From assembly GCA_017424105.1 (NCBI GenBank), contig JAFPBK010000101.1, forward strand, positions 1-35,617: a stretch of 35,617 bases of DNA, written 5' to 3'. The notes under the pieces were generated by a model that did no database searches, was not told where the DNA came from, and saw only the letters and a list, made by a program, of their open reading frames with translations. The DNA comes from Kiritimatiellia bacterium (GTDB lineage Bacteria; Verrucomicrobiota; Kiritimatiellia; RFP12; UBA3636). Numbering within the stretch: position 1 is the stretch's first letter; each line of letters starts with the position of its first letter. Made by a program: the position numbers and the translations under genes. Positions 25,026-33,519 of the stretch are shown here, piece by piece.

Positions 25026-28000
25026 TTACTTAAGTATCAATAATGTTCCTGCATCATATGACTCATAGCAGCCAATATCAATGCGGCCACCGATTACGCG
25101 CTGCTGTGTACCAGTAAGATCGTATAATGACATTCCCTCATAATTTAGACCGGCGTTTGCTAATACACCGCCTGTCTTTGGTCGGTAATTACCATCAGCA
25201 TAATTTGTGAAGAATTCCTCTTTTGTACCAACAATTGTATTTTCATTAAAGCCTAAGCCTGTGATATTACAATCTACAGCACCGTTAATGAAGTTAGCAA
25301 CTTTTCCTGTAGGACCACATGCAGCTCCGTCAATCTTGTTTGTTACACCAGCAATAACAACATTGATAGCCTGAGAATTAGAGTCAAGAAGAAGAGGAGA
25401 AAATTCCTTACAATAAGCATTTGTTACGCTTAAGCCTGAATTAATGATTGTACAGTTACGCATAATTGAATTACTGTACAAATGAACTAAAGAAACATTT
25501 TGATATTGAGAATTGTTTTCAAGTAAACAGTTCTCTGCTCTTGCAGTACCATTTAACTCAAGAACACCTCCACGTGCATAACCCTGCCAATCTCCACAAT
25601 CACTGCCACAAAGATTATCTCTAAATATGCAGTGTGTAACAAGTCCTGCCTCCAGCCTTGCACCTGAAGCATATGAGTTTAAGTATGTATAAGCAGCTTC
25701 AATAACACAGTTTGATACAGTGCCACCATTTTTATCAATAAATATGCTTCCGCCCTGAAGCATGTTCAGACAACCACCATTTTGAAGTGTCATTCCTGCA
25801 ACCACTGCATCCTTATGATTTAAAATAAAGTTTCTCTGATTTTGATAAGACCATCCTATATCAATAGTATTTGAAACAACAACATCAGAAATTGTTTCGC
25901 TCATTCCTAAGACATGGATAGCATTTGTTACATAAACAGGTCTAGAATTTTTGTACAAACCTTCTGCAACATATACTGTACAAATTTTTCCTTCTGAATA
26001 TGGAATCAATGCCTCTACTGCTGCAGAAATTGTCTTCTTTGGAGTATCTTCTGTTAAGCCTCGATTAGCATCATCACCTGTAGGTGAAACATAGCAAACA
26101 AAAACATTGTCCACAATATTTTTAATTGTCATTGTACCTACAGAATTTAAGACAATATATTGTCCTGAAGTTGTAAGAACAACCTCTGCATCGTAATCAA
26201 TCTCTGGAGAATACACTGGCTTTACTGGAATGTCTACATATAATTCTCCAGCAGGAATTATTACACCCATATTCTCAGGTAAATCTGTTGAAGCAAGACC
26301 TTCTCCTGTAAAGATACAATCAATAGCTAAATCATATTCTGTTGCTCCTATTTCACAGCGTGAAATTCGGAACAATCCGGACTCCATTGTATTTTCATTT
26401 GCTGAAGAAATGACATCAATATTCAATGCTCCAAAATAGAATTGTGATGAACTCTTATTTACAACACTTCCATTTGAAGAAGTAGCCTCAATTATTGCCA
26501 CATATGTTCCAGGATCAACTCCGGAAATTGTCGCTGAATAAATTTGAGGAAGAGCTGTATCGTCAGTTGTCATTTCAAAAACATTTTCTCCAACAATGCA
26601 GTTAATTGTTGATGGTATTGTTGAAGAAACATCAACTGTTACTGTTATTGTACCATCACTATTCTTAGAAACATTTGGGACAGCTAAAACAGGAACTTCT
26701 GTATTTAACTCTGCAACATCAACAATCTCTACAAAAGTTGAAGCATTCATTACGGAATCATATTCAGCCTTAATCCAATCACTTGATGCAACTCCATTAT
26801 AAACGCGAAGCTCATCCATATCACCAGAAATACTATCATCACCTTTTCCTGTATATGAACCTAGAGCCCAATATGTCTGAGCAGAATCATTTACAAGTTT
26901 TGCATCGCTTTTCTCATATACTTGTTCACCATTTAAATATGATTTCAACATAGTATTTTCATATGAGAAAGCTAAATAACCCCACTCATTCTTTACCAAT
27001 GCACCTTTTCCTGAAGCACCTTGATGTGTGCCATCAACGCTAGCGGAGAAATATGTACCTTGCTCAACAAGAGCTAAAAAGCCACTGCCACTCCACTCAT
27101 TTTTATTAGCAGCAACAATACCTGTTCCACTGTTTGTTTTCTTAAACCAACCAGAAATTGTCAGCTCTGAAACGGACGAAAGAGCCATTGATTTAACTGG
27201 ATTAGAAAATTGAATACCAATTGAATTATTTTTTGATTTTGTCATTGCACTGGCAACCATACCATCCGGTGTTATAGATGTAATTCCAGAAGCAACTACA
27301 GTATCAGAATTACCTGTAGCATCAACTGTTGCAGACTCACCATGAAATACAGCTGCATAGTTAACCCACACCTTCTCAGGTGTTGGTTCAACAATAGCTT
27401 CTTGGCTCATTGCTCCAAAATAAAGATAAAATACTGTTTCTTTTCCTGATAGTTCAGGAATTCTTACCCAAATATATGAAGTACCTTCTGTATTCCATGC
27501 ATCAATCTCATGTGGAATTACCAAATTATTTTTTGTTGTGCAAACAATATCTGAGCCATTTGGAAAACATTCTGAATATTTAAATCCAGAAATAGTCTCC
27601 TCTGAGAGAGTTACTAAAACTGGGAAATTAGTTAATACTGTGTTACCAGCATAGCCAGGAATTTTTATTTCTAATCGTTTTATGTATTCTGAAGAATCTA
27701 TTCTTATTGCTGTATCAAATGTACCAACATTAGATTCTGCTGTAGTAGCATCATTCTCACCAACAAACTTAAAGTAATATGTAACTCCTGGATTAAAATC
27801 ATTTAATATTGCAGTATATTGTCCAGCTTTTAATCCAGTATCAAGTTCAATTGTTGTTGGATTAGAAAAACTTGGATCAGTATCATATACAAAACTTACA
27901 TCTGCTGTTTTTGACTCATATAAATGGAGTGAATAATCAATTATAACATCAGTTCCCATTACAAATGGTTCCTTAATGTCATAAAAGTACATGTTTTTTG

Positions 28001-28736
28001 TAAGATCTAATTCTTGCACTAATGCATCTATTTGTTGCATAGAAAGAATATCATCATATATACGCATATCAGCGATATATCCACCACCCCTCTTTTCTAC
28101 ACCTTTATTTCCTCCATAGCGAGAGCCAAATTGTAATCCAGCCAGTATTTGACTTTTATGCCATGCTGTAAAATTTGTTGTTGAATCTTTGAGAACACCA
28201 TCTATATAAAGAGCCATTCCTGTTTCTTCTACAGTCAGCGTTACTAAATGATATTCAGTATCACCATTTGTAATTGAAGTACTTAAATATTTTGAAATTT
28301 CTGCACTATGTGAACCTACGCCAACTAAAAGTGTACCTGCATCATCACCACGGCGAATAACAACATCATTTGAACCTGTTCTAAAACAGAATGTTATTCC
28401 ATTAGGATTAGTACCTAATGTCATTAGCATAGAAATTGTCAATCCTGTTTTTGGAGGCACAGAAACTGCACCACTATACGGAGTAAAATTAGCTGTATTC
28501 AATGAATACTTATCAACGGATTCTTGAACATAAGACACAGAACCTTCATGCGTAAAAGAAATAGAAACAGAACCTTTATTTGCAGAAGCAAGCCCTGAAG
28601 AATTAGGCTGTGAATCAAAATCCCATGCTGCTACAGGGACTAGTCCTGTTACATCAGCAACAGCTTCTGCCTTAGAAGTTAATCCAAAACAAGCGACAAG
28701 GCTCAACATGAGCGATAGAATATATTTCTTTTTCAT
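25026..28736 (-). CDS. Large secreted LamG / DUF2341 / beta-helix protein
   Basis: I chose the ATG at 28734-28736 (1236 residues) with AAAGAG six bases upstream; the GTG five codons earlier overlaps that site. Residues 1-24 form a signal peptide (Lys-Lys-Lys-Tyr, Leu-rich core, Ser-Lys-Ala-Glu-Ala). Then come a LamG/ConA-like jelly roll (about 35-245; AWDFDS at its start, LYIDGVLKDS), a fibronectin-like strand set, a DUF2341 domain (about 355-455; VLTNFPVLVTLSEE to VFYLYFG), a second LamG domain (about 460-670; GWFKKTNSG, LNGEQVYE, DMDELRVYNGVASSDWI), a beta-sandwich region, and a right-handed beta-helix (about 905-1200) opened by VCYVSPTGDDANRGLTEDTPKKTI. Such mosaics bind or cut polysaccharides at the cell surface; no clear lyase residue can be assigned. 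It is transcribed with the GH172 gene. Confidence 0.87.
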   Translation of the reverse strand: MKKKYILSLMLSLVACFGLTSKAEAVADVTGLVPVAAWDFDSQPNSSGLASANKGSVSISFTHEGSVSYVQESVDKYSLNTANFTPYSGAVSVPPKTGLTISMLMTLGTNPNGITFCFRTGSNDVVIRRGDDAGTLLVGVGSHSAEISKYLSTSITNGDTEYHLVTLTVEETGMALYIDGVLKDSTTNFTAWHKSQILAGLQFGSRYGGNKGVEKRGGGYIADMRIYDDILSMQQIDALVQELDLTKNMYFYDIKEPFVMGTDVIIDYSLHLYESKTADVSFVYDTDPSFSNPTTIELDTGLKAGQYTAILNDFNPGVTYYFKFVGENDATTAESNVGTFDTAIRIDSSEYIKRLEIKIPGYAGNTVLTNFPVLVTLSEETISGFKYSECFPNGSDIVCTTKNNLVIPHEIDAWNTEGTSYIWVRIPELSGKETVFYLYFGAMSQEAIVEPTPEKVWVNYAAVFHGESATVDATGNSDTVVASGITSITPDGMVASAMTKSKNNSIGIQFSNPVKSMALSSVSELTISGWFKKTNSGTGIVAANKNEWSGSGFLALVEQGTYFSASVDGTHQGASGKGALVKNEWGYLAFSYENTMLKSYLNGEQVYEKSDAKLVNDSAQTYWALGSYTGKGDDSISGDMDELRVYNGVASSDWIKAEYDSVMNASTFVEIVDVAELNTEVPVLAVPNVSKNSDGTITVTVDVSSTIPSTINCIVGENVFEMTTDDTALPQIYSATISGVDPGTYVAIIEATSSNGSVVNKSSSQFYFGALNIDVISSANENTMESGLFRISRCEIGATEYDLAIDCIFTGEGLASTDLPENMGVIIPAGELYVDIPVKPVYSPEIDYDAEVVLTTSGQYIVLNSVGTMTIKNIVDNVFVCYVSPTGDDANRGLTEDTPKKTISAAVEALIPYSEGKICTVYVAEGLYKNSRPVYVTNAIHVLGMSETISDVVVSNTIDIGWSYQNQRNFILNHKDAVVAGMTLQNGGCLNMLQGGSIFIDKNGGTVSNCVIEAAYTYLNSYASGARLEAGLVTHCIFRDNLCGSDCGDWQGYARGGVLELNGTARAENCLLENNSQYQNVSLVHLYSNSIMRNCTIINSGLSVTNAYCKEFSPLLLDSNSQAINVVIAGVTNKIDGAACGPTGKVANFINGAVDCNITGLGFNENTIVGTKEEFFTNYADGNYRPKTGGVLANAGLNYEGMSLYDLTGTQQRVIGGRIDIGCYESYDAGTLLILK

Positions 28737-28837
28737 AATAATCTCTTTCACAAATGATTTAAGGTATTAAATCGTTAGTAGTAATATATTTTTATTAAGA
28801 ATTTTGAAAAGTAATATCTTATACAAAACCCTCATTT

Positions 28838-28878
28838 ATATGTTATATAAAGTAACATATTTAATATTTTTATGTCAA
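28838..28878 (-). promoter_or_regulatory. Promoter region with overlapping 8-bp palindrome, upstream of the LamG/GH172 unit
   Basis: A perfect -35 box TTGACA (28873-28878) is followed on the minus strand by AT-rich sequence; with an 18-base spacer the -10 would be TACTTT (28849-28854), a poor match. Exactly there lies a perfect inverted repeat, ATATGTTA (28838-28845), 7 bases, TAACATAT (28853-28860). A two-fold symmetric 23-base site over a weak -10 is what an operator for a dimeric regulator looks like. Promoter use and regulator are inference. Confidence 0.45.
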
Positions 28879-28915
28879 TTGCATAAACCCTCAACCTAAC
28901 GACTTTTGAGAAAAT

Positions 28916-29070
28916 TTATGTTAAATCAAATTCTCCAGTAAACATAAAAAACGGAGTTGGAGTAAACATTGAAGCTAAAAGTGCAAAGCTTTTGACAAAA
29001 TTAACTGGATTTGGGCTCGGAGGCAGTGTGAGTTTGGTGGCTAAGTGCTGTATGTGCGTGATGCACTATG
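28916..29070. other. GC-richer patch with open frames on both strands, no identified gene
   Basis: The gap 28737-29199 (463 bases) is mostly very AT-rich and holds the promoter region of the LamG unit (28838-28878). In contrast about 29005-29066 is near 55 percent G+C by hand count, with G strongly in excess on the plus strand. A minus-strand frame is open for 49 codons (29065 down to the stop at 28916-28918) but its first ATG is only 17 codons from the end. A plus-strand frame through the same segment reads GVGVNIEAKSAKLLTKLTGF onward without an ATG start. The segment could be a gene remnant, a dispersed repeat or an untranslated RNA. A 9-base direct repeat AGTAAACAT is at 28937 and 28961. 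No function assigned. Confidence 0.35.
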
Positions 29071-29133
29071 TTGTTTTTAAAACATATAGGTGAAGAAACA
29101 TAAATTTTACTACAAATCATTCGTCAATAAAAG

Positions 29134-29168
29134 AAACGGCAGTCATACTAATTGTACAACTGCCGTTT
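29134..29168 (-). terminator. Bidirectional intrinsic terminator after the EF-G-like gene
   Basis: AAACGGCAGT (29134-29143) and ACTGCCGTTT (29159-29168) form a perfect 10-bp stem with a 15-base loop. U-rich runs follow on both strands, so it can end the EF-G-like transcript on the minus strand and any transcript coming through the GC-richer patch on the plus strand. Confidence 0.8.
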
Positions 29169-29199
29169 TTTGTTTTATTTACACTCTTTTAGAGATAGA

Positions 29200-31233
29200 T
29201 TATTCCTCAGTGTGATGCTTATAAGGTGACTCAGAAATAATCTTCTGTGCAATATTTGAAGGTACTGTATCATAACGAGAGAACTTAACCTCAAACATAG
29301 CCTGACCACTTGTCAAAGAGCGTAGCTCTGCAGAATATCTTGATAGCTCGCTCTGTGGAACTTCAGCAATGATTACCTGCATATCGTCCTCAGCCTCATA
29401 GCCTAGGATACGACCACGCTTATGAGTCAAATCGCCAGTAACAGCACCCATATAGGTATCTGGTGTAGAGATTGTAACACTCATAATAGGCTCAAGAAGT
29501 GTTGGCTTAGCATTTGCAAGAGCTTCCTTCAATGCACCAGAACCTGCAATCTTAAATGCGATTTCAGATGAGTCAACGTCATGATATGAACCATCATATA
29601 CACGAACCTTTACGCCTACTACAGGGTAGCCTGCGATGCAGCCATGCTCCATACGCTCAAGAACACCCTTTTCAATGCCAGGCATATAACCAGAAGGAAT
29701 TGAACCACCAACTGTCTCATTTACAAACCACTGCTCGTCGCCCTCTTGGATTGGCTCAATCTTTAGATAAACCTCACCATATTGGCCATGACCACCAGAT
29801 TGCTTCTTATGCTTGTAGTGACCCTCACCCATTGCATTGATTGTCTCGCGATAAGCAATCTTTGGAGTGCTTAGAGTTACGTTAACATTACTCATCTGCT
29901 TGAGTAGGTGAACTGTTGCATCAAGATGTACGTCACCGAGACCCTTTAGAATTGTCTCATGTGTTTCAACATTACGCTCAATTTGCAAAGTCTGATCCTG
30001 CTCAAGTACGCGCTGTAATGCTGGACCCAACTTATCATCATCAGCCTGACTTGCAGCTGTAACTGCAGCAAACATAACTGGGCTTGGGAACTTAACTGGG
30101 CGAGCATGTAGCTTGCAACCTAGAGAGCAAAGTGTATCACTTACCTTTGTTGCCTTCAATTTTGGAATTGCAACAATATCACCAGTAACAGCACAATCTA
30201 CAGGTGTATATTTCTTTCCGCATGGGACAAGGATTTGACCAATGTGCTCCTTACCCAAAGAAGATGTAGGATTATCAACATCTGTTTCAGGCTTTAATGT
30301 ACCAGATAGAATGCGTACATAATTCATCTGACCAACAAAGTTGTCAGAAACTGTCTTATAAACAAGACCGAAGAATGGACGATCTGTTGCTGTATCAATT
30401 GAAGCACCTTCAAAATCTGTTCTCTGCTTCTGATGTGGATTTGCTAAATATTTAACTACAGAATCCAGCATAAAATCTACACCGACACCAGTTAGTGGGA
30501 ATACTGGCATAATTGGAACAAACAAACCAGTAATTGATGCCTTCTCAAGACCACGAGCAATATCTTCCTGGGATAGAGTTTCTTCCATTAGATATTTCTC
30601 TGTCAGCTCATCATCACTCTCTGCTGCACGCTCCATTAGCTCGCTGCGTGCTTCCTCTGCTGCTGCCTTATATTTATCTGCAACATCATCTGAGAAAACA
30701 TCAACAAGAGCTGTATTATCAGAATTAGGGAATGCAATTGGAATACAACCAATACCAAATGCTCCACGAATTGAATCGATTACTGCTACATAATTTGTAT
30801 TATCCTTATCCAAACCAGTAACTACGATTGCACGAGAAACAACATCTGTTTGCTTAAAGCAGCGCCATGCTCTGCGAGTACCTACCTGAATACCACCTGC
30901 TGCATCAACTACTAACACGCCAGAATCTGCAGCGCGGGAAGCAGAACGTAGCTGACCATAGAAATCCATATAACCTGGTGCATCTGTAAAATAAAGAAGA
31001 TGCTCTGCACCATTTACTGTATACTTTGCTGAAAAGGTTGTAGAGAACAAAGAAATTTTACGAGCCTTTTCTTCCTCAGTAAAATCTGAAATGCTTGTAC
31101 CATTGGCCGGCGAACCGAGACGATCATTTAGACCGAGTTTATAAGCTAGGGCATCCGTAAGTGCCGTCTTACCGGAGCCGCTGTGTCCACCGAGCACGAA
31201 GTTTCTCACTTTTTCAACAGGAATGTTATACAT
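29200..31233 (-). CDS. EF-G-like translational GTPase (paralogue of elongation factor G)
   Basis: A 677-residue protein with the full five-domain EF-G layout: GTPase domain to about 280, domain II to about 390, III to about 465, IV (HKKQSGGHGQYGEV through the Gly-Ser-Gly-Ala-Leu-Lys helix) and V (MGAVTGDLTHKRGRILGYE). The P-loop is GHSGSGKT (16-23). Other GTPase motifs depart from housekeeping EF-G: switch I has RKIS (58-61) instead of RGIT, G3 is DAPGY (84-88) with Tyr in place of the catalytic His, and G4 is TGLD (139-142) instead of NKxD. These place it in the EF-G-2-like class, as in the Thermus second EF-G, rather than fusA. Its function is unsettled; it may act on the ribosome under special conditions. 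It is a single-gene unit, with AAGGAAA before the ATG. Confidence 0.9.
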   Translation of the reverse strand: MYNIPVEKVRNFVLGGHSGSGKTALTDALAYKLGLNDRLGSPANGTSISDFTEEEKARKISLFSTTFSAKYTVNGAEHLLYFTDAPGYMDFYGQLRSASRAADSGVLVVDAAGGIQVGTRRAWRCFKQTDVVSRAIVVTGLDKDNTNYVAVIDSIRGAFGIGCIPIAFPNSDNTALVDVFSDDVADKYKAAAEEARSELMERAAESDDELTEKYLMEETLSQEDIARGLEKASITGLFVPIMPVFPLTGVGVDFMLDSVVKYLANPHQKQRTDFEGASIDTATDRPFFGLVYKTVSDNFVGQMNYVRILSGTLKPETDVDNPTSSLGKEHIGQILVPCGKKYTPVDCAVTGDIVAIPKLKATKVSDTLCSLGCKLHARPVKFPSPVMFAAVTAASQADDDKLGPALQRVLEQDQTLQIERNVETHETILKGLGDVHLDATVHLLKQMSNVNVTLSTPKIAYRETINAMGEGHYKHKKQSGGHGQYGEVYLKIEPIQEGDEQWFVNETVGGSIPSGYMPGIEKGVLERMEHGCIAGYPVVGVKVRVYDGSYHDVDSSEIAFKIAGSGALKEALANAKPTLLEPIMSVTISTPDTYMGAVTGDLTHKRGRILGYEAEDDMQVIIAEVPQSELSRYSAELRSLTSGQAMFEVKFSRYDTVPSNIAQKIISESPYKHHTEE

Positions 31234-31261
31234 AATGATTTCCTTTTTTTATTTTGTTTAT

Positions 31262-31267
31262 ATTATA
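31262..31267 (-). promoter_or_regulatory. Possible -10 box for the EF-G-like gene
   Basis: A perfect TATAAT lies on the minus strand 29 bases before the start codon, but no -35 box with normal spacing is visible. If used, the leader would be about 20 bases long. Confidence 0.35.
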
Positions 31268-31640
31268 CGAAAGCCTTATATAGTAGGGCGCCTATTAAAT
31301 CATCGCATTGCTGCTTCTGTTTTTTTGACATTATTCACAATGCAAATTCTCGCAGGGTGTGCCTTCCCATATTTACTAATACAAAGTATTACACAAAATG
31401 CAAACTAATTTCAAGAAAATAATTTTTATTTTTTTATAGCAAAAAAATTTTACGACAAAGCCTATATTCTGTAGCTGAATGTGAGCGTATTCAGCTTCAC
31501 ACATATATGACACATTGCTACAGGTTTGTTTACGACAAAGCAATTTTCTAAAGCACAAAAATTTTCTTGAACAATTTAGTATCAGTGGCCAGGTGCTATG
31601 TATGTACAACAAGAAAGTAATACTAAATATTCTTTTAACC
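31268..31640. other. Intergenic stretch with 13-base direct repeat and hairpin, no convincing gene
   Basis: This 373-base stretch between the EF-G-like gene and the preceding terminator is AT-rich. It contains TTTACGACAAAGC twice, at 31449-31461 and 31529-31541, exactly 80 bases apart. Between them lies a hairpin with an 8-bp perfect core: AGCTGAAT at 31473-31480 and ATTCAGCT at 31489-31496. An 88-codon minus-strand frame crosses both repeats but starts with TTG, lacks a ribosome-binding site and has the Cys/Phe/Ile-rich look of random AT-rich translation. A small RNA is possible; I see no known family. Confidence 0.35.
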
Positions 31641-31682
31641 AAAAAAAATTGCGGAGCAATGCTTCTTAGAGCATTACTCCGC
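31641..31682 (-). terminator. Strong intrinsic terminator after the substrate-binding protein gene
   Basis: GCGGAG and CTCCGC arms plus inner AATGCT/AGCATT arms (one C-A mismatch between) form a 12-bp stem with a 6-base loop at 31651-31682. A run of eight U follows on the minus strand (31641-31650). Confidence 0.85.
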
Positions 31683-31740
31683 TTATTAACATTACGCGTT
31701 GCTTTCTATTCAATCGGTGCTACACCGAATGAAGGTCACA

Positions 31741-33471
31741 CTACTTGCCTTCCTTAGCAAGTCGCTCTGCTTCTTTATATGTATTGCGGAAGAATATTGT
31801 CCACTGACGCATACAATCCATAGAATCTAAATCTGAATTTTCTAAGGATGCCTTCCAACTCATTTCATAAGGCTCAGATGGCATACGCATCAATGCTTCC
31901 ATTGCCTGTGGACATTTCTCTGGTCCGCCAGCTGCAATAATTGCCTCTGTTGCTGCTTTCAATTCTACGCCTGAATCCATGCACATTGCACGAATAAATT
32001 GACGGAAAAATGAAAAATGCTGACCAGTCCAACGATAACGATACATAAAATTATTTGCTAATGTATATGCATCTACTGTTGGGTCTAATAAATTATCGGA
32101 TGTATATTGAGCATGCTCCTTTGCCTTCGCATCAATTGTTGCATTATCTGCTGAAGGATAAAAATCACGGCGAATTGGCAAACGACGCAATGCTGATGTT
32201 GTAGGACCTCCAGGTGTGCCTGGCTTATAATTCCAAAGCTTCTGACCATCCTCTGAAAGTACATATTCCATAAAGCGAAGTGCTAGCTCTTTATTCTCGG
32301 AACCACGTAAAAGACTTATAGGATCACCACTTATGCTTGAGCCACCCTTTGGATTTACAAAGCACAATCTTGCAGCACCTGTAAGTTTATCCTTTGTAAC
32401 CTCTGCTTGAACGCGGCTGTAAAAATCAATAGACATACCTACAGCTGCATCACCTGCTGCAACATCAACAGGCACCTTGCCTGCTGCATCTGTAAAGTAA
32501 CGTACATTCATTCCCATACGACGAATCAAATCTAAGCCACTCTTCCAACCACGCTCAACAGTATCTTGATATTCCTGTGGCACACCCTCAGGAAGCTGTC
32601 CTAATGGAAGTTTAGCTGAAGAAATCTTTTTCTCATATTCGTTTATTTGTTCGTCTGTATAACCAGCCTCATATACTACGCGACGACACTCTGAATGAAT
32701 AATCATTTCAAATGTCTTTGCAACAGAACCTGACTTTGTTGGGTCTGTAACTGCCAGCTGGCCAAAATAACGTAGATCTGTTAAATCACGCCACTCTACT
32801 GGAGGATTTTCAATTCCCATTTCCTTTAGTCTGTCAGGATTGTAACAAATACCAAAACCTGAAAGCACAGCACTGTAGAAATAATTATTTCTCCAATCCT
32901 CACCACTTAAACCTTCTGGGAAAATGCAAGTTCCATCCTCGTATGTCAGCAAACCTTGTGGCAGGGTCTCCTCTGTCCATGGAACAACTGTAAAGCCTTG
33001 ACGTGCTGCTGAAGAATGATCATATGTTCCGCCACCAAAGAAAATATCAATCTTTATTCCATAGTCATCTGGATTATCGTGTGCACGGAAATCTTCCCAA
33101 AGCTCTGCCTTTGCAGGATCATCCTTTGGTTTACGTTTATCAGTAACATTAACACCATCAACATAAGAAAAATTATTTCTTTTACGGTATGCTTTATATG
33201 CAGCTGTATACTCGCCATTGATGTAACGCATAATTTCTGTAGTACCACCAATTGAGCGCCAATCTATTTTTACAGGCTTTCCATATTTTTTATAATGCCA
33301 ATTAGAAAAACCTAAAGCAAATTCATCTCTGATAACTGCAATATGCGGAGAAATTGCTACAAGGACAGGATCGCCCTCTTTCCACTCTCCTACTGGCTTT
33401 TCTTTTCTAAAAATGAATGGCAAAGCAATTACAAGAACTGCTGTAAATATAATCAAAAAATTCTTTACCAT
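31741..33471 (-). CDS. ABC transporter substrate-binding protein, iron/polyamine type
   Basis: A 576-residue protein with one N-terminal hydrophobic segment (residues 4-20) after Met-Val-Lys. There is no lipobox Cys, so it is an uncleaved membrane anchor or a signal peptide with an unclear cleavage site. The rest is a type II periplasmic-binding fold (Ala-Ile-Ser-Pro-His-Ile at the first strand, FFGGGTYDHS, YNPDRLKEMGIENPPVEWRDL, DPTKSGSVAKTF and AAGDAAVGMSID), matching the Fe(III)/spermidine-type extracellular solute-binding proteins (AfuA/PotD-like). The length is well above the usual 340 residues, with insertions around residues 95-130 and an added C-terminal region after 400. Ligand unknown. 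It shares a unit with an ABC ATPase and a HAD phosphatase. A 5-bp hairpin overlaps its Shine-Dalgarno site. Confidence 0.85.
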   Translation of the reverse strand: MVKNFLIIFTAVLVIALPFIFRKEKPVGEWKEGDPVLVAISPHIAVIRDEFALGFSNWHYKKYGKPVKIDWRSIGGTTEIMRYINGEYTAAYKAYRKRNNFSYVDGVNVTDKRKPKDDPAKAELWEDFRAHDNPDDYGIKIDIFFGGGTYDHSSAARQGFTVVPWTEETLPQGLLTYEDGTCIFPEGLSGEDWRNNYFYSAVLSGFGICYNPDRLKEMGIENPPVEWRDLTDLRYFGQLAVTDPTKSGSVAKTFEMIIHSECRRVVYEAGYTDEQINEYEKKISSAKLPLGQLPEGVPQEYQDTVERGWKSGLDLIRRMGMNVRYFTDAAGKVPVDVAAGDAAVGMSIDFYSRVQAEVTKDKLTGAARLCFVNPKGGSSISGDPISLLRGSENKELALRFMEYVLSEDGQKLWNYKPGTPGGPTTSALRRLPIRRDFYPSADNATIDAKAKEHAQYTSDNLLDPTVDAYTLANNFMYRYRWTGQHFSFFRQFIRAMCMDSGVELKAATEAIIAAGGPEKCPQAMEALMRMPSEPYEMSWKASLENSDLDSMDCMRQWTIFFRNTYKEAERLAKEGK

Positions 33472-33519
33472 TTTAATCTCCCAATTAGTTGGGTTAACCT
33501 TATTAAATCAATAAACGAC

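Noticed and set aside
31376-31642. An 88-codon minus-strand open frame in the gap upstream of the EF-G-like gene
   Set aside because: It starts with TTG, overlaps the U run of the terminator at 31641-31682, has no ribosome-binding site, crosses two direct repeats and has a Cys/Phe/Ile/Lys-rich composition typical of untranslated AT-rich DNA.
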